32,425 nt of DNA from Candidatus Sabulitectum sp. (GCA_023139045.1 JAGLOJ010000060.1:1-32425); one strand, 5' to 3'. Positions 1 to 9,251 are shown, numbered from the stretch's first letter. Translations and numbers: made by a program. The notes: generated by a model not told the origin, from the letters alone.

Positions 1-1
1 T

Positions 2-1075
2 GCTACTTTTGTCGGAGGCGTCAACGATGAATCCATTCCAGAAGAAGATCGTTACTGGCTTGACTGTAGAATGCGCAGTGCAATCGCCCAGTTACTGCAC
101 CGGTTCTACGACGAACATGGGAATGTAATCGAAGTAGATGCCGACTGGATAAGACCCGGCGAAGACTACTGGCAGGAAACTATGATGGTGAATCCTCCGG
201 GAAGATCTCAGGAAATATCCCCTGAAGGACCGCACTACCGACCGGAGCCGGGACCCCTTCTTAACCTGTACGGTGAAGAAGTAGCAAACATAACAACAAT
301 AGGAGATTGGATAAAGTTTTCCAGAGATGGTTCACTCGCCATTGCACAAACCGGTTATAGAAGCAGAGGCCGTATAGGCGGTGAAATGTACTTCTGCTTC
401 ATGTACCCCGATGGAAGTTTCAAAGAGGTAGCGTTTCCTGAGCCCAACATTCTCTGTGATATAACTTATGCAGTAAGTCAAGATGGAAGCATTTCGGCAT
501 GGAATATTTACAACATAAGAAATGAGGAAGAATCCTACCTCCTGATATTTAACAAAGACGGGAATGAAATAGAAAGATATGATCTACCGCATCCAGCGAT
601 AAAATATATAACTATTTCTCCTGACAATAGATATGTTGCTTGCTCTGCATTATGGGGTGGCTCTAGAGTAGTTGATAGGAACACCAGTGAGCTTCTCTGG
701 TTTGACAACGGATCTGTCAGAAAGCCTTTCTTCTCTGCAAACAGCCAGTTTTGTGCCCTTCCGGAAGGTTGGGTTGAAGGCTTTAGTCCTGTTGTTGATC
801 TTCTAGACAACTCACATCAACTTATCTCCAATGAGAGAGCTTTGCTTTCTGGCACAAACGGTGGCAGGGAAATCTCTATCAATAACGATGGAACACTACT
901 GATTATAGGGGGACAAGTTTATCTTAATGGTACGAATGTTATATGTAACTCTGAGTTTGGGCAAAACTCTATTTCTCCAAATGGATATTTTGCATATATC
1001 TGTAATGATTTTTCTTTAGGCTGGGAAGATTTCGTCATCCTTGACCTTAATACACTTATTCAGGAGGTGGAATGA
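2..1075 (+). CDS. Beta-propeller-like protein, 5'-truncated by the window edge
   Basis: The reading frame is open from base 2, so the gene starts upstream. An ATG at 71 lies in the middle of continuous coding sequence and has no Shine-Dalgarno (SD), so it is probably internal. From about residue 90 after that ATG the protein shows recurring blade-like segments (motifs such as FSRDG, VSQDGS, ISPDNRY, INNDGT, ISPNGY), typical of WD40/PD40-type propellers in secreted or periplasmic proteins. The upstream part is rich in Pro, Glu and Arg and has no recognised domain. The stop (TGA 1073-1075) overlaps the next gene's start as ATGATGA, which suggests coupled translation with the secreted M23-like protein. 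The function is unknown; a binding or scaffold role is plausible. Confidence is high for coding and moderate for the fold. Confidence 0.8.
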   Translation, partial: ATFVGGVNDESIPEEDRYWLDCRMRSAIAQLLHRFYDEHGNVIEVDADWIRPGEDYWQETMMVNPPGRSQEISPEGPHYRPEPGPLLNLYGEEVANITTIGDWIKFSRDGSLAIAQTGYRSRGRIGGEMYFCFMYPDGSFKEVAFPEPNILCDITYAVSQDGSISAWNIYNIRNEEESYLLIFNKDGNEIERYDLPHPAIKYITISPDNRYVACSALWGGSRVVDRNTSELLWFDNGSVRKPFFSANSQFCALPEGWVEGFSPVVDLLDNSHQLISNERALLSGTNGGREISINNDGTLLIIGGQVYLNGTNVICNSEFGQNSISPNGYFAYICNDFSLGWEDFVILDLNTLIQEVE

Positions 1076-3792
1076 TGAAACGCATTCCCCTGATCATAGT
1101 TGCGGCTCTATCTCTATTCGTAGTTACTGCCGGTATAACCGGACCAATCTACTGGCCGGTTGGCCCCACCGGGACCCAGGACACGACCCGTACACTTTTT
1201 CACAGCTTTGGCAATTTTCATGTTGGATGGGATTCAGTGGGTCAGGGAGGCTGGGATTGTAACTTCCACATGGGTATTGATATACTTCCCTACAATGGCA
1301 ATCGGGATGTAAGAGCTTGTAAGGATGGATATATTTCTAATATTATCGGAATCCCATGCGAAACTGATTCTCAATATGTTGCGGTTATCGTAGATACGCT
1401 CTTGAATCAACCTCCTGGCTGGTCTTACCAGCACATACACAACCCAAGAGTAGAGCCATACTGTTGGACTATAAATAGTCATATTTCCATGAATGATCTT
1501 CTTTCTGAGATGGACACCCTTCCAACCACAAACCACATGCATCTTTCGTGGAGTCCGTATGAATATGATTCATCTGTTGGCTCCGAGATAAATCCCCTTG
1601 ATTCTCTGATAAATGCTAGTACTGGACTCGATTGGGTATGGAATAGAGTGTTCGGAAGCTACCCGGTGGGATACGATACACTCATGTGCATTCCTGACGT
1701 GAGCCATCTTAGCTGGCCCAGCAATTCTAGAGCTTTCAACAATTTGCTAATACCGCTTAACAGCGTATATGGCGATGTTGACCTGCTCTACGGTTATTGC
1801 CTTGAGGCTATCGGTAGTGTCGGATTCGATGCTGCTGTACAGCCACTTAACCCTGAAAGAATGAAGTGGACACTGTACGAACTGGGGAATTTGACTAAAG
1901 AAGAAAGATTTACCAGATATGTCGTTGATTTCTCAGGAATACTGGGCAGAACACCCGAAGACTCAGTGGAATACCGACAGCACTACTTCAGGTTGAATCC
2001 TTTCTCTTCGGCCGGCTTGAGCGGGAGTGGCTGGATTTCCTGCATCACCAACTGCTCTGATACTACTTCAATCTGGATGCAACCCGGAATTGAAAACATT
2101 CAGGAGAACTTCTGGAAAACAAACCTTCATCAATGCGGATCAGGGTCAGCAACCATTCCTGAGAGCGCCATGTACCCGGATGGATGTTATGAAGTGAAGG
2201 TTACATCCTTTGCTCGAGGTGGAACAATGCACGAATTTCCCAAGCAGATAGTACTGGACAACTTTGCTCCAAGTGTTAACTCAGTTAAAGTTTATCAGAA
2301 AACCCCTTACAAACTACTCTATGAGGCATACTGGGAGACTCTTCCTAATAGCATTGACAGAATGTTGACTTCATCAACCATGGGCTACTTGAGCGACAGC
2401 CTTTCCAGCAATATCGGCGTAGCTGTGGGATTTACCGAACCAATGAATCCTGATGCTCTGCCGGAGTTGTGGTTTACGGGCGAATGGGCTGAATGGGCTG
2501 GTGGATCAAGTACCTGGTCATCAGCAACCATGGGGCAACAGTATCAGCTTACTCCCTGCGAATGGGATACTGAGAATCTCGAATCGATGCCCGCTAATTC
2601 TTGGCACTACTATTGTTATGAGACCGACTCTGGTATTACAGACTATCATGGGCAGTTGAGTCTGATCATCAGTGGAGGTAAGGATCTTTCAGGGAATCCC
2701 ATTGACGGTGATCCGAGTACCGTTTCTCAGCTAAGGACTTCATCTGGAGGACATACTGCTGGTTATGAATCCGGAGCAGATGACAGCTATATGTGGGCTG
2801 AAGCATGCCCCGTCTATAGCACCTACGGCGCACCTTCTAATACTGTTAATGGTCAGTATTCTCTAGGCTCTTCAGGTGGATCCTTCCAAGTACCTCTTTT
2901 CAATTCTGTGCAGGATTTTGCCTTTGTTCGGAGTACACCAGACATGAGTCAGTCAGGTTGTTGCCCATGGGCGCACGGTTTCTGGCTATCTGGAACGAAC
3001 AAATTCATCTCTGGGACTGGATTTTATGTGGTAATAGTTGATTTCCTTGGCGATGTGGTCCGTCAATTCTGGCAGAAAACTTTGTTTATCTTTGAAGCCC
3101 CACCAGATCCCCCCTGCACATTTTCATTTGTGAGTACAAATAACAAAATACTTTCGGGTGAAAACTTTGGGAATTATTGCTGGATAGGAGTAACGAGTAT
3201 GTCAGTTCGTCCCTATTCCTCAGATAGAATCAGAACAGAGCCAACTACACAATTAGATTCTTGCGATTACATAGTAGATTCTTATACTTGGTTACATGTA
3301 TACTGTTTTAGCGCAACAGGAGAGGCGCAAGGTTATTTTCTAGGTGAAGGACCATGGCATCGTTTTTGCTCATTTGAGCATGACACTAGTAATCCTGACA
3401 ACATTGATGTTGTTATCGAAGTCGATAGTCTTGTTTACGACACAATCAACCTTAGCCCACCCACAGCCCATGAAATATCTTTGCTATCTGAGTCTCCAAG
3501 CGCGAAAAGCATTAGTAGAATTGCTATTAATACGATGGAATTCAACCTAATACTCGGGCAGAATCCTGTTTCTTCGTCAGCAGTATTCCAAGTCATGCTG
3601 GAAGATGCCGGATATACAGAATTGAATGTATATGACATGTCAGGTCGTATTGTACAGCCAATACTAAGCTCGGTAATGCAGGCAGGCTCTCATTCAGTAT
3701 CATTGCCATTGAGGTTACCTTCCGGCGTTTACTTCTGCAAACTGACTTCAGGCTCTCAGTCAACATGTGAGAAACTGATGGTTATCCGGTAG
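1075..3792 (+). CDS. Secreted M23-family metallopeptidase with C-terminal (T9SS-like) sorting domain
   Basis: About 905 aa. The N-terminal signal peptide is KR followed by a hydrophobic stretch to about residue 20. Residues ~64-70 contain FHMGID, matching the M23 HxGxD zinc motif. It is followed by an A-x-x-x-G-Y-I strand, a YQHIH segment (~118-121) and NHMHLSW, equivalent to the HLHFE motif. All expected zinc and catalytic residues therefore seem present, so cleavage of peptide cross-links (peptidoglycan or protein) is the likely activity. A long beta-rich region follows, with a Big/FN3-like segment near 400-530. The last ~75 residues carry NVYDMSGRIV, GVYFCKL and a terminal EKLMVIR, the pattern of a type A T9SS sorting domain. 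Two ATGs are possible (1072 and 1075). The GGAGG at 1063-1067 is better spaced from 1075. It overlaps the upstream propeller gene. Confidence 0.85.
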   Translation: MKRIPLIIVAALSLFVVTAGITGPIYWPVGPTGTQDTTRTLFHSFGNFHVGWDSVGQGGWDCNFHMGIDILPYNGNRDVRACKDGYISNIIGIPCETDSQYVAVIVDTLLNQPPGWSYQHIHNPRVEPYCWTINSHISMNDLLSEMDTLPTTNHMHLSWSPYEYDSSVGSEINPLDSLINASTGLDWVWNRVFGSYPVGYDTLMCIPDVSHLSWPSNSRAFNNLLIPLNSVYGDVDLLYGYCLEAIGSVGFDAAVQPLNPERMKWTLYELGNLTKEERFTRYVVDFSGILGRTPEDSVEYRQHYFRLNPFSSAGLSGSGWISCITNCSDTTSIWMQPGIENIQENFWKTNLHQCGSGSATIPESAMYPDGCYEVKVTSFARGGTMHEFPKQIVLDNFAPSVNSVKVYQKTPYKLLYEAYWETLPNSIDRMLTSSTMGYLSDSLSSNIGVAVGFTEPMNPDALPELWFTGEWAEWAGGSSTWSSATMGQQYQLTPCEWDTENLESMPANSWHYYCYETDSGITDYHGQLSLIISGGKDLSGNPIDGDPSTVSQLRTSSGGHTAGYESGADDSYMWAEACPVYSTYGAPSNTVNGQYSLGSSGGSFQVPLFNSVQDFAFVRSTPDMSQSGCCPWAHGFWLSGTNKFISGTGFYVVIVDFLGDVVRQFWQKTLFIFEAPPDPPCTFSFVSTNNKILSGENFGNYCWIGVTSMSVRPYSSDRIRTEPTTQLDSCDYIVDSYTWLHVYCFSATGEAQGYFLGEGPWHRFCSFEHDTSNPDNIDVVIEVDSLVYDTINLSPPTAHEISLLSESPSAKSISRIAINTMEFNLILGQNPVSSSAVFQVMLEDAGYTELNVYDMSGRIVQPILSSVMQAGSHSVSLPLRLPSGVYFCKLTSGSQSTCEKLMVIR

Positions 3793-3843
3793 CTTTATTT
3801 TAGATTGTCTCCTCATGTACACCGGGGTGATGTGGAGATGCTA

Positions 3844-3972
3844 ATGACCTGTGAATTCAATGACAACTCCGACCGCCGCAAGCGGCGGGGTATCTGTAAG
3901 CCAAAGAAAAACAGAAGACAGAAGCCGACTGTTCGCCCCAAGGGGCGGGGAATTAGACCCTCCTCAGATTAA
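3844..3972 (+). CDS. Possible 42-aa strongly basic peptide (uncertain)
   Basis: The ATG at 3844 is preceded by GGAG (3834-3837) at six bases, a better initiation context than the overlapping 99-codon frame has. The translation is 42 aa and very rich in Arg and Lys (segments RRKRRG, KPKKNRR, RPKGRG). The basic blocks are encoded by the two GC palindromes, so the composition may just reflect REP-like DNA. No family is recognised. If real, it could be a nucleic-acid-binding or toxic microprotein; that is speculation. Low confidence. Confidence 0.2.
   Translation: MTCEFNDNSDRRKRRGICKPKKNRRQKPTVRPKGRGIRPSSD
3873..3890 (+). repeat. REP-like GC palindrome, copy 1
   Basis: The perfect inverted repeat CCGCCGC-AA-GCGGCGG (3873-3888) is followed by GG and then TATCT. 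It shares its layout with the second copy 61 bases downstream: a GC arm, an AA centre, a run of four G, then an A/T-rich tail. Such short hairpins in intergenic DNA are typical of REP elements mobilised by Y1 (RAYT) transposases. No transposase gene lies in this window. Confidence 0.55.
3934..3960 (+). repeat. REP-like GC palindrome, copy 2
   Basis: The inverted repeat CGCCCC-AA-GGGGCG (3934-3947) runs into GGG and then AATTAGACCC. It has the same orientation and plan as copy 1 but a different stem sequence, as expected of diverged REP units. The GGGG-AATTA-ACCC tail resembles REP consensus tails I recall from other bacteria; this is from memory and not checked. Confidence 0.5.
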
Positions 3973-3991
3973 CCGATTTGAGAGTGTGCTA

Positions 3992-4018
3992 CTTGCCGGT
4001 CCCTTGGTGACTGGCAAG
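3992..4018. repeat. 10-bp hairpin (CTTGCCGGTC / GACTGGCAAG)
   Basis: The arms at 3992-4001 and 4009-4018 pair over ten positions with one G-T wobble and a seven-base loop. No T-run follows on either strand, so it is not a standard intrinsic terminator. It could be a third, unrelated structured element of the REP-like region. Confidence 0.45.
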
Positions 4019-4183
4019 AGCCATTATCAGGCAGCTGAAAAGAAAAGGAAACAGGAGTATGAAGCCGAAATTGTTCTCGGCAAAGAGTTGAGTGTTGTGT
4101 ATTCCATTTGCATGGATAAAAGCGGTAAACATTTCGAGTGGCTTCTTTAGGTCTCTCTCACTCCTGCCAAATGTCTTGTGGTT

Positions 4184-4264
4184 TCAGTTCTTGAGGGGTT
4201 GAAAAATTATTCGGCCATCCTCAGTGTTCAGAGGTGCACCACAATTCAGACACTTTTGCTTCAA
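4184..4264 (-). other. Zinc-ribbon-like 26-codon frame immediately after uvrA
   Basis: Directly after the uvrA stop (TGA 4267-4265) the same frame resumes at TTG 4264 and encodes 26 residues. They include KCLNCGAPLNTEDG, the first half of a typical zinc-ribbon (CxxCGxxL) module, then a stop. No second CxxC follows. It may be a decayed gene fragment, a microprotein starting at TTG in a TGATTG junction, or chance. There is no SD beyond translational coupling. Low confidence as a gene. Confidence 0.25.
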
Positions 4265-7093
4265 TCAGTCTGCCCAGCGCCCCTGGCCCCGCAGGTGTTC
4301 ACCTGTGTAGGAGTGTTCGCACTTCGCAATGTCCTGTGGGGTTCCCGTTACAAGGATTTCACCTCCGCCGTCTCCTCCATCGGGACCCATATCAACTACC
4401 CAGTCTGAGTTGGCGATCACATCAGGATTGTGTTCAATGACAACTACGGTGTTGCCGGCTGAAACAAGTCTGTCCAGAACTTTCAGAAGCTTGCTTACAT
4501 CATGCGGGTGAAGGCCGGTTGTGGGTTCATCAAGGATGTACAGGGTGTGGCTCGTGGAAGGTCTGCTGAGTTCCTTTGCCAGCTTAACACGCTGTGCCTC
4601 TCCCCCTGAAAGGGTGGGGGCCCGCTGGCCAAGTTGAATGTAGTCCAGTCCCACTTCCGCCATTACTTTAAGTGTGGAGTAGACTGTGGGGATTCTCTCA
4701 AAGAGAACCATGGCGCTTTCAATGGTCATGTCCAGTATGTCTGAGATGTTTTTTTCTCTGAATTTAATCTTGAGAGTTTCCTTGTTGAACCGCAGGCCCT
4801 GGCATGTTTCGCATTCAATGAAGACATCCGGCAGGAAATGCATTTCGATCCTTTTTACTCCGGCACCTTTGCAATCTTCACATCTGCCGCCTTTTACATT
4901 AAAGCTGAATCGTCCCGGTTTGTAACCTCTGATTCTGGACTCGGGCATTTCGGCAAAGAGATTTCTGATACTGTCAAATACTTTAGTGTAGGTGGCAGGG
5001 TTGGATCTGGGTGTACGCCCTATTGGATCTTGAGTGATGTTGATGATCTTGTCGATATGCCTGAGGCCATCAATTGATTCGTAAGGACCGGGCTTCATGC
5101 TGGAAGAACCGCCTATGAGGCGGGAAACGGCAGGGTACAGAGTCTGACCTACAAGCGAACTTTTACCGGAACCTGAAACACCGGTGATAGAGATCAGTCT
5201 CCCGAGGGGAATCTTGAAGTCAACAGATTTCAGATTGTGAAGACTGGCACCATTCAGAGAAAGGAAGGGGGTTTTTTTTGTTCTGGGTTCACCCAGGCGG
5301 GCGATGGTTTTTCTTCCAGAGAGGTAGGCTCCAGTGATGGAATCAGGATGTGCCATGATCTCTGCAGGAGTGCCCTGTGCAATAACTTCACCACCGTGAG
5401 AGCCCGCACCAGGTCCGAAATCTATAATATGATCTGCCTTGAGCAGAGTATCAGTGTCATGTTCCACGACTATTACTGTGTTGCCAATGTTTCTTAGGTG
5501 CTCAAGAGTTTTTATCAGTCTGGCATTGTCTCTGGGATGAAGCCCAACGGTGGGTTCATCAAGAACATAGAGAACACCGGTAAGGCCACTGCCGATCTGG
5601 CTGGCCAGCCTGATTCTCTGTGCTTCACCGCCGGAGAGGGAGGGGGCTGAACGGTTCAGGGTGAGGTAATGCAGCCCCACATCCTTCAGAAAGCTCAATC
5701 GGGAGATAATTTCCTTCAATAACCTTTCTGCAATCGCTTTCTGATAATCTGTAAGCTCTACGTTCTTAAAGAAATCAAGAGTTTCGCCAACTGTATTGTC
5801 AGATATTTCGTGAATACCCCTTTTACCTATGAGTACTGCACGGGCTTCAGATCTTATTCTTGAACCTCCGCAGTCATCACAGGTGTACTTGCGGAAGAAT
5901 TTCTCGTAGTATTTGCGCATGTCATCACTGCCGGTCTGGTGGTAGAGTCTGTCGATCCTGTTTACAATTCCCTCAAAGGGACCGCTCCAGTTTCCGGAAG
6001 AATGATTTGTTTTCCAGCTCACATTGAATTCTTTTTTTCCAGAGCCGAAAAGGATCATTTCCTTGACTTCTTCAGACAATCGCATCCAGGGTATGTGAAG
6101 ATTGAAATTCATCTCCTGGCACATTGTTCGAAGAGATGCAGCGACCCATCCCTGAGGTATTCCCCAGGGGACAATTGCCCCGGATTGTATGGACATGGCA
6201 GGTTTGGGGATGATAAGGTCGGGATCAACCTTCAGTATGTATCCCAGCCCGGAGCATCTGGGACACATTCCCAGAGGATTGTTGAAACTGAAAAGCTGGG
6301 GAGAAAGTTCAGGAAGGCTGATACCGCAGTGCAGGCAGGCATTGTGCTCGCTCATCATGGTCTTGTGGCCCGTGTCGGCATTGATAACTGCTATAACTCC
6401 GCTGCCAAGTTTTGATGCTGTTTCAACTGAATCGTTCAGTCTGCTTTCAATACCCTGCTTAACAACAATCCTGTCAACCACAACTGAAATGGAATTGCGC
6501 TTCTTCTTGTTGAGTTCGGTGATTTGATCCAGGTCGGTGAGTTCGTCGTTGAGAAGAATTCTTACGAATCCCTTCTCCCTGATATCTGAAAGCAGGTCAT
6601 CATGGGTACCTTTGCGATTGGTCAGTACTGGGGCTGTTATGTAAATCCGTGTGTTTTCCTGCATATTCAGTATTGTATCGGTCATCTGCTGAGATGTCTG
6701 GGTGGTAACCTTCCTGCCACAGGTGGGGCAGTGTGGAACACCAGCTCTGGCATAAAGAACCCTGAGATAATCTGCAATTTCAGTAACTGTTCCCACTGTA
6801 GACCGGGGGTTGTGGCTTACTGTTTTCTGCTCAATTGAGATAGCCGGCGAGAGACCTTCTATGGAGTCAAAATCAGGTTTATCCATTTGCCCAAGGAACT
6901 GACGGGCATAGGAGGAGAGTGATTCTATGTATCTTCGCTGACCTTCCGCATACAGAGTATCGAAGGCAAATGAACTTTTTCCTGAACCTGAGACTCCTGC
7001 ACAAACAACTAGCGATTCCTTCGGCAACTCAACCGAAACTCCCTTTAGATTGTGTTCCCGAGCTCCCCTGACTGTGATTTTATCGCTGGACAT
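4265..7093 (-). CDS. uvrA: UvrABC excinuclease subunit A
   Basis: This is the damage-recognition ATPase of nucleotide excision repair, 942 aa, the usual family length. Seen in order: first Walker A GVSGSGKS (residues 33-40), the AEGQRRYIESLSSYARQF region, a zinc module with CLHC...CPRC (~265-295), the first ABC signature LSGGEAQRI (~485) with VLDEPTVGLHP, second Walker A GVSGSGKSS (~640), the zinc finger CEDC...CETC (~735-760) and the second signature LSGGEAQRV (~827) with ILDEPTTGLHP. All key motifs are intact. The GTG at 7099 overlaps the AGGAG ribosome site (7099-7103), so the ATG at 7093-7091, five bases from it, is the real start. It is divergent from dnaK. Confidence 0.97.
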   Translation of the reverse strand: MSSDKITVRGAREHNLKGVSVELPKESLVVCAGVSGSGKSSFAFDTLYAEGQRRYIESLSSYARQFLGQMDKPDFDSIEGLSPAISIEQKTVSHNPRSTVGTVTEIADYLRVLYARAGVPHCPTCGRKVTTQTSQQMTDTILNMQENTRIYITAPVLTNRKGTHDDLLSDIREKGFVRILLNDELTDLDQITELNKKKRNSISVVVDRIVVKQGIESRLNDSVETASKLGSGVIAVINADTGHKTMMSEHNACLHCGISLPELSPQLFSFNNPLGMCPRCSGLGYILKVDPDLIIPKPAMSIQSGAIVPWGIPQGWVAASLRTMCQEMNFNLHIPWMRLSEEVKEMILFGSGKKEFNVSWKTNHSSGNWSGPFEGIVNRIDRLYHQTGSDDMRKYYEKFFRKYTCDDCGGSRIRSEARAVLIGKRGIHEISDNTVGETLDFFKNVELTDYQKAIAERLLKEIISRLSFLKDVGLHYLTLNRSAPSLSGGEAQRIRLASQIGSGLTGVLYVLDEPTVGLHPRDNARLIKTLEHLRNIGNTVIVVEHDTDTLLKADHIIDFGPGAGSHGGEVIAQGTPAEIMAHPDSITGAYLSGRKTIARLGEPRTKKTPFLSLNGASLHNLKSVDFKIPLGRLISITGVSGSGKSSLVGQTLYPAVSRLIGGSSSMKPGPYESIDGLRHIDKIINITQDPIGRTPRSNPATYTKVFDSIRNLFAEMPESRIRGYKPGRFSFNVKGGRCEDCKGAGVKRIEMHFLPDVFIECETCQGLRFNKETLKIKFREKNISDILDMTIESAMVLFERIPTVYSTLKVMAEVGLDYIQLGQRAPTLSGGEAQRVKLAKELSRPSTSHTLYILDEPTTGLHPHDVSKLLKVLDRLVSAGNTVVVIEHNPDVIANSDWVVDMGPDGGDGGGEILVTGTPQDIAKCEHSYTGEHLRGQGRWAD

Positions 7094-7119
7094 GTACACT
7101 CCTGTTTTGCGTGACCCCT

Positions 7120-7147
7120 AATATACAATAGTGCCAGCATGTGTCAC
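7120..7147 (-). promoter_or_regulatory. Putative sigma-70-type promoter of uvrA
   Basis: Read on the minus strand: GTGACA (7147-7142, five of six to TTGACA), a 16-base spacer, TATATT (7125-7120, five of six to TATAAT), with a start expected near 7113, about 20 bases before the ATG. It lies in the 259-base divergent uvrA-dnaK region (7094-7352). No LexA-type palindrome is evident. The assignment is inference from consensus alone. Confidence 0.45.
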
Positions 7148-7299
7148 ATTTGCACCATTGTATGTGTATGAGAAGCAAATGAAGGATGAGTGCTTCGGTA
7201 ATATGTTGTAAAACAACAAGAAACATCGCTGCGTTGTAATGGCACGACAATTGCTTTGAGTAGTACAAAGTGGTAGAAGTGATTGCGAGAGCAAGTAAT

Positions 7300-7344
7300 T
7301 AGATTACGTGCATAAATATAGATATAAATATACACTAAAGGAGG
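7300..7344 (+). promoter_or_regulatory. AT-rich dnaK leader with strong ribosome binding site
   Basis: The bases before dnaK are extremely A+T rich (about 7310-7337), then comes AAAGGAGG (7337-7344), eight bases from the GTG start. The RBS decides the start: an upstream in-frame ATG at 7308 lies before it. No CIRCE repeat (TTAGCACTC-N9-GAGTGCTAA) occurs in 7094-7352, and no clear -35/-10 pair stands out. A TTGC-GAGA-GCAA mini-hairpin lies at 7283-7294. How the operon is heat-regulated is not visible. Confidence 0.5.
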
Positions 7345-7352
7345 AACAGAGC

Positions 7353-9251
7353 GTGAGTAAAGTCATAGGAATTGACTTGGGTACAACCAACTCCTGCGTT
7401 GCAGTTATGGAAGGCGGCGAGCCGGTTGTTATACCCAACGCAGAGGGAACACGAACAACACCGTCGGTGGTTGCCTTTAACGAGAATGGAGAGAGACACA
7501 TAGGTGTTGTTGCCCGCCGCCAGGCCGTTGCCAATCCGGGAAATACTATTTTTTCAATCAAACGTTTCATGGGAATGCATATTGAAGAGGCCAGCAAAGA
7601 GATAAAGAGAGTTCCTTTTAAGATAGTGGAAGGTAAGAGTAATGATGCCTGGGTTGAGGTTTTCGGGAAGAAGTACTCACCTGCTGAAATCAGTGCCATG
7701 ATTCTACAGAAGATGAAACAGACTGCCGAGGACTACCTGGGAGAAAAAGTAACACAGGCAGTAATTACAGTGCCGGCTTATTTCAACGACAGTCAAAGGC
7801 AGGCCACAAAGGATGCAGGCAGGATTGCAGGTCTTGAAGTGCTCCGCATAGTCAATGAGCCTACTGCTGCTGCTCTTGCTTATGGCATGGACAAGCAGAA
7901 GGGGAACTCAACCATCGCTGTTTATGACCTTGGCGGAGGTACTTTTGATATTTCCATTCTTGAGATAGGTGATGGTGTATTTGAAGTGAAGTCCACCAAT
8001 GGCAACACACACCTGGGCGGCGACGATTTTGATCAGGCAATCATTGAATGGATGGTCAGTGAGTTCAAAAAAGATCAGGGGATTGACCTTTCTGCCGATC
8101 AGATGGCAATTCAGAGGCTTAAAGAAGCTGCCGAGAAGGCCAAATGTGAACTTTCAACCACAAAGAGTACTGACATCAGTCTGCCCTTCATTACTGCGGA
8201 TGCGGCTGGTCCGAAACACCTGAGCATGACGCTTTCAAGGGCAAAGTATGAGCAGCTGTCAGCATCTCTTGTAGAAGAAACAGTTAAACCATGTCTTCAG
8301 GCTCTCAAAGATGCGAGAGTCAAACCTTCTGACATCAGCGAAGTAATTCTTGTCGGCGGTATGACCAGAATGCCTCTTGTTCAGCAGAAGGTTACAGAGA
8401 TCTTCAAGCGTGAGCCCCACAAGGGCGTTAACCCTGATGAGGTTGTGGCGGTTGGCGCAGCAATCCAGGCAGGAGTTCTCAGTGGAGACATCAAAGATGT
8501 TCTTCTTCTGGATGTTACTCCTCTCACTCTTGGAATAGAAACCCTTGGTGCCATTTTCACATCCATCATCGATAGAAACTCAACAATCCCGACAAAGAAG
8601 AGTCAGACATTCAGCACTGCTGCAGACAACCAGACCAGCGTTGAGATTCATGTTCTTCAGGGTGAGAGAAAAATGGCCACAGACAACCGAACTCTCGGTC
8701 GTTTTACCCTCGAAGGAATTCCACCAGCTCCCCGGGGACTTCCCCAGATAGAAGTTGAGTTCGATATCGATGCTAACGGTATCGTACACGTTTCTGCAAA
8801 GGACAAGTCGACCGGCAAAGAGCAGAAGATCAGAATTGAGGCATCCAGTGGCCTTTCCGAGAACGACGTAGATCAGATGGTGAAAGATGCTGAAGTACAC
8901 GCTGCTGAGGATGAGCAGCGCAGAGCAGCCGTCGACACAAGGAACAAGGGCGAGAATCTTGCCTATCAGGTTGAGAAACAGATTGAAGAGATGGGCGACA
9001 AGCTTGATGCTGCCGACAAGGCCAAACTGGAAGAAGCCATTTCCGAGACCAGAAAAGCTCTTGAGGGTGACGATGACACAAAAATCACCTCTAAGGTTGA
9101 AGAGCTGGAGAAAACATGGCAGGAAGTCGGAGCCAGATTCCACCAGCAGAATGCTGATCAGCAGGCAGAGCAGGATCAGCCTGAGGGGCAGGAGCAGGCA
9201 GAAGCTGGAGACGACGCAGTTGATGCCGATTTCGAAGTGGTGGACGACTGA
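7353..9251 (+). CDS. dnaK: Molecular chaperone DnaK (Hsp70)
   Basis: ATP-dependent cytosolic chaperone, 632 aa from the GTG at 7353. The N-terminal [11 protein letters not shown] phosphate loop, [11 protein letters not shown], the VGGMTRMP adenosine motif, the linker region [18 protein letters not shown] and a complete substrate-binding domain with helical lid are present. The acidic C-terminus ends DADFEVVDD, close to the EEVD-like bacterial tail. The GTG follows AAAGGAGG by eight bases; the longer frame from ATG 7308 would add 15 residues not found in the family. The stop TGA (9249-9251) overlaps the grpE ATG by one base, so the two are coupled. The order dnaK-grpE-dnaJ differs from the common hrcA-grpE-dnaK-dnaJ. 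Confidence 0.98.
   Translation: MSKVIGIDLGTTNSCVAVMEGGEPVVIPNAEGTRTTPSVVAFNENGERHIGVVARRQAVANPGNTIFSIKRFMGMHIEEASKEIKRVPFKIVEGKSNDAWVEVFGKKYSPAEISAMILQKMKQTAEDYLGEKVTQAVITVPAYFNDSQRQATKDAGRIAGLEVLRIVNEPTAAALAYGMDKQKGNSTIAVYDLGGGTFDISILEIGDGVFEVKSTNGNTHLGGDDFDQAIIEWMVSEFKKDQGIDLSADQMAIQRLKEAAEKAKCELSTTKSTDISLPFITADAAGPKHLSMTLSRAKYEQLSASLVEETVKPCLQALKDARVKPSDISEVILVGGMTRMPLVQQKVTEIFKREPHKGVNPDEVVAVGAAIQAGVLSGDIKDVLLLDVTPLTLGIETLGAIFTSIIDRNSTIPTKKSQTFSTAADNQTSVEIHVLQGERKMATDNRTLGRFTLEGIPPAPRGLPQIEVEFDIDANGIVHVSAKDKSTGKEQKIRIEASSGLSENDVDQMVKDAEVHAAEDEQRRAAVDTRNKGENLAYQVEKQIEEMGDKLDAADKAKLEEAISETRKALEGDDDTKITSKVEELEKTWQEVGARFHQQNADQQAEQDQPEGQEQAEAGDDAVDADFEVVDD

Larger units (their letters stand above)
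3793..4264. other. 472-base stretch without a secure gene; palindrome-rich
   Basis: This stretch lies between the M23-like gene and the 3' end of uvrA. It holds two GC-rich palindromes with the same polarity (3873-3890 and 3934-3950), a longer hairpin (3992-4018), a 42-aa basic ORF with a good SD (3844-3972), an overlapping 99-codon frame (3851-4150, no recognisable domain, no clear SD) and, on the minus strand, a short zinc-ribbon-like frame right after uvrA. No intrinsic terminator is obvious for either flanking gene. The mixture looks like a REP-type intergenic region or a decayed locus. Confidence 0.6.

Noticed and set aside
3851-4150. 99-codon plus-strand frame in the palindrome-rich gap
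   Set aside because: No RBS, no domain, and it crosses two palindromes; the overlapping 42-codon frame has a better start.
5939-6415. Plus-strand ORF of 158 codons within uvrA
   Set aside because: Antisense to a fully conserved part of uvrA; no RBS and no family resemblance.
7094-7352. Search for a CIRCE operator or LexA box between uvrA and dnaK
   Set aside because: No matching inverted repeat is present; only a short GTTGT/ACAAC repeat (7205-7217), too weak to name.
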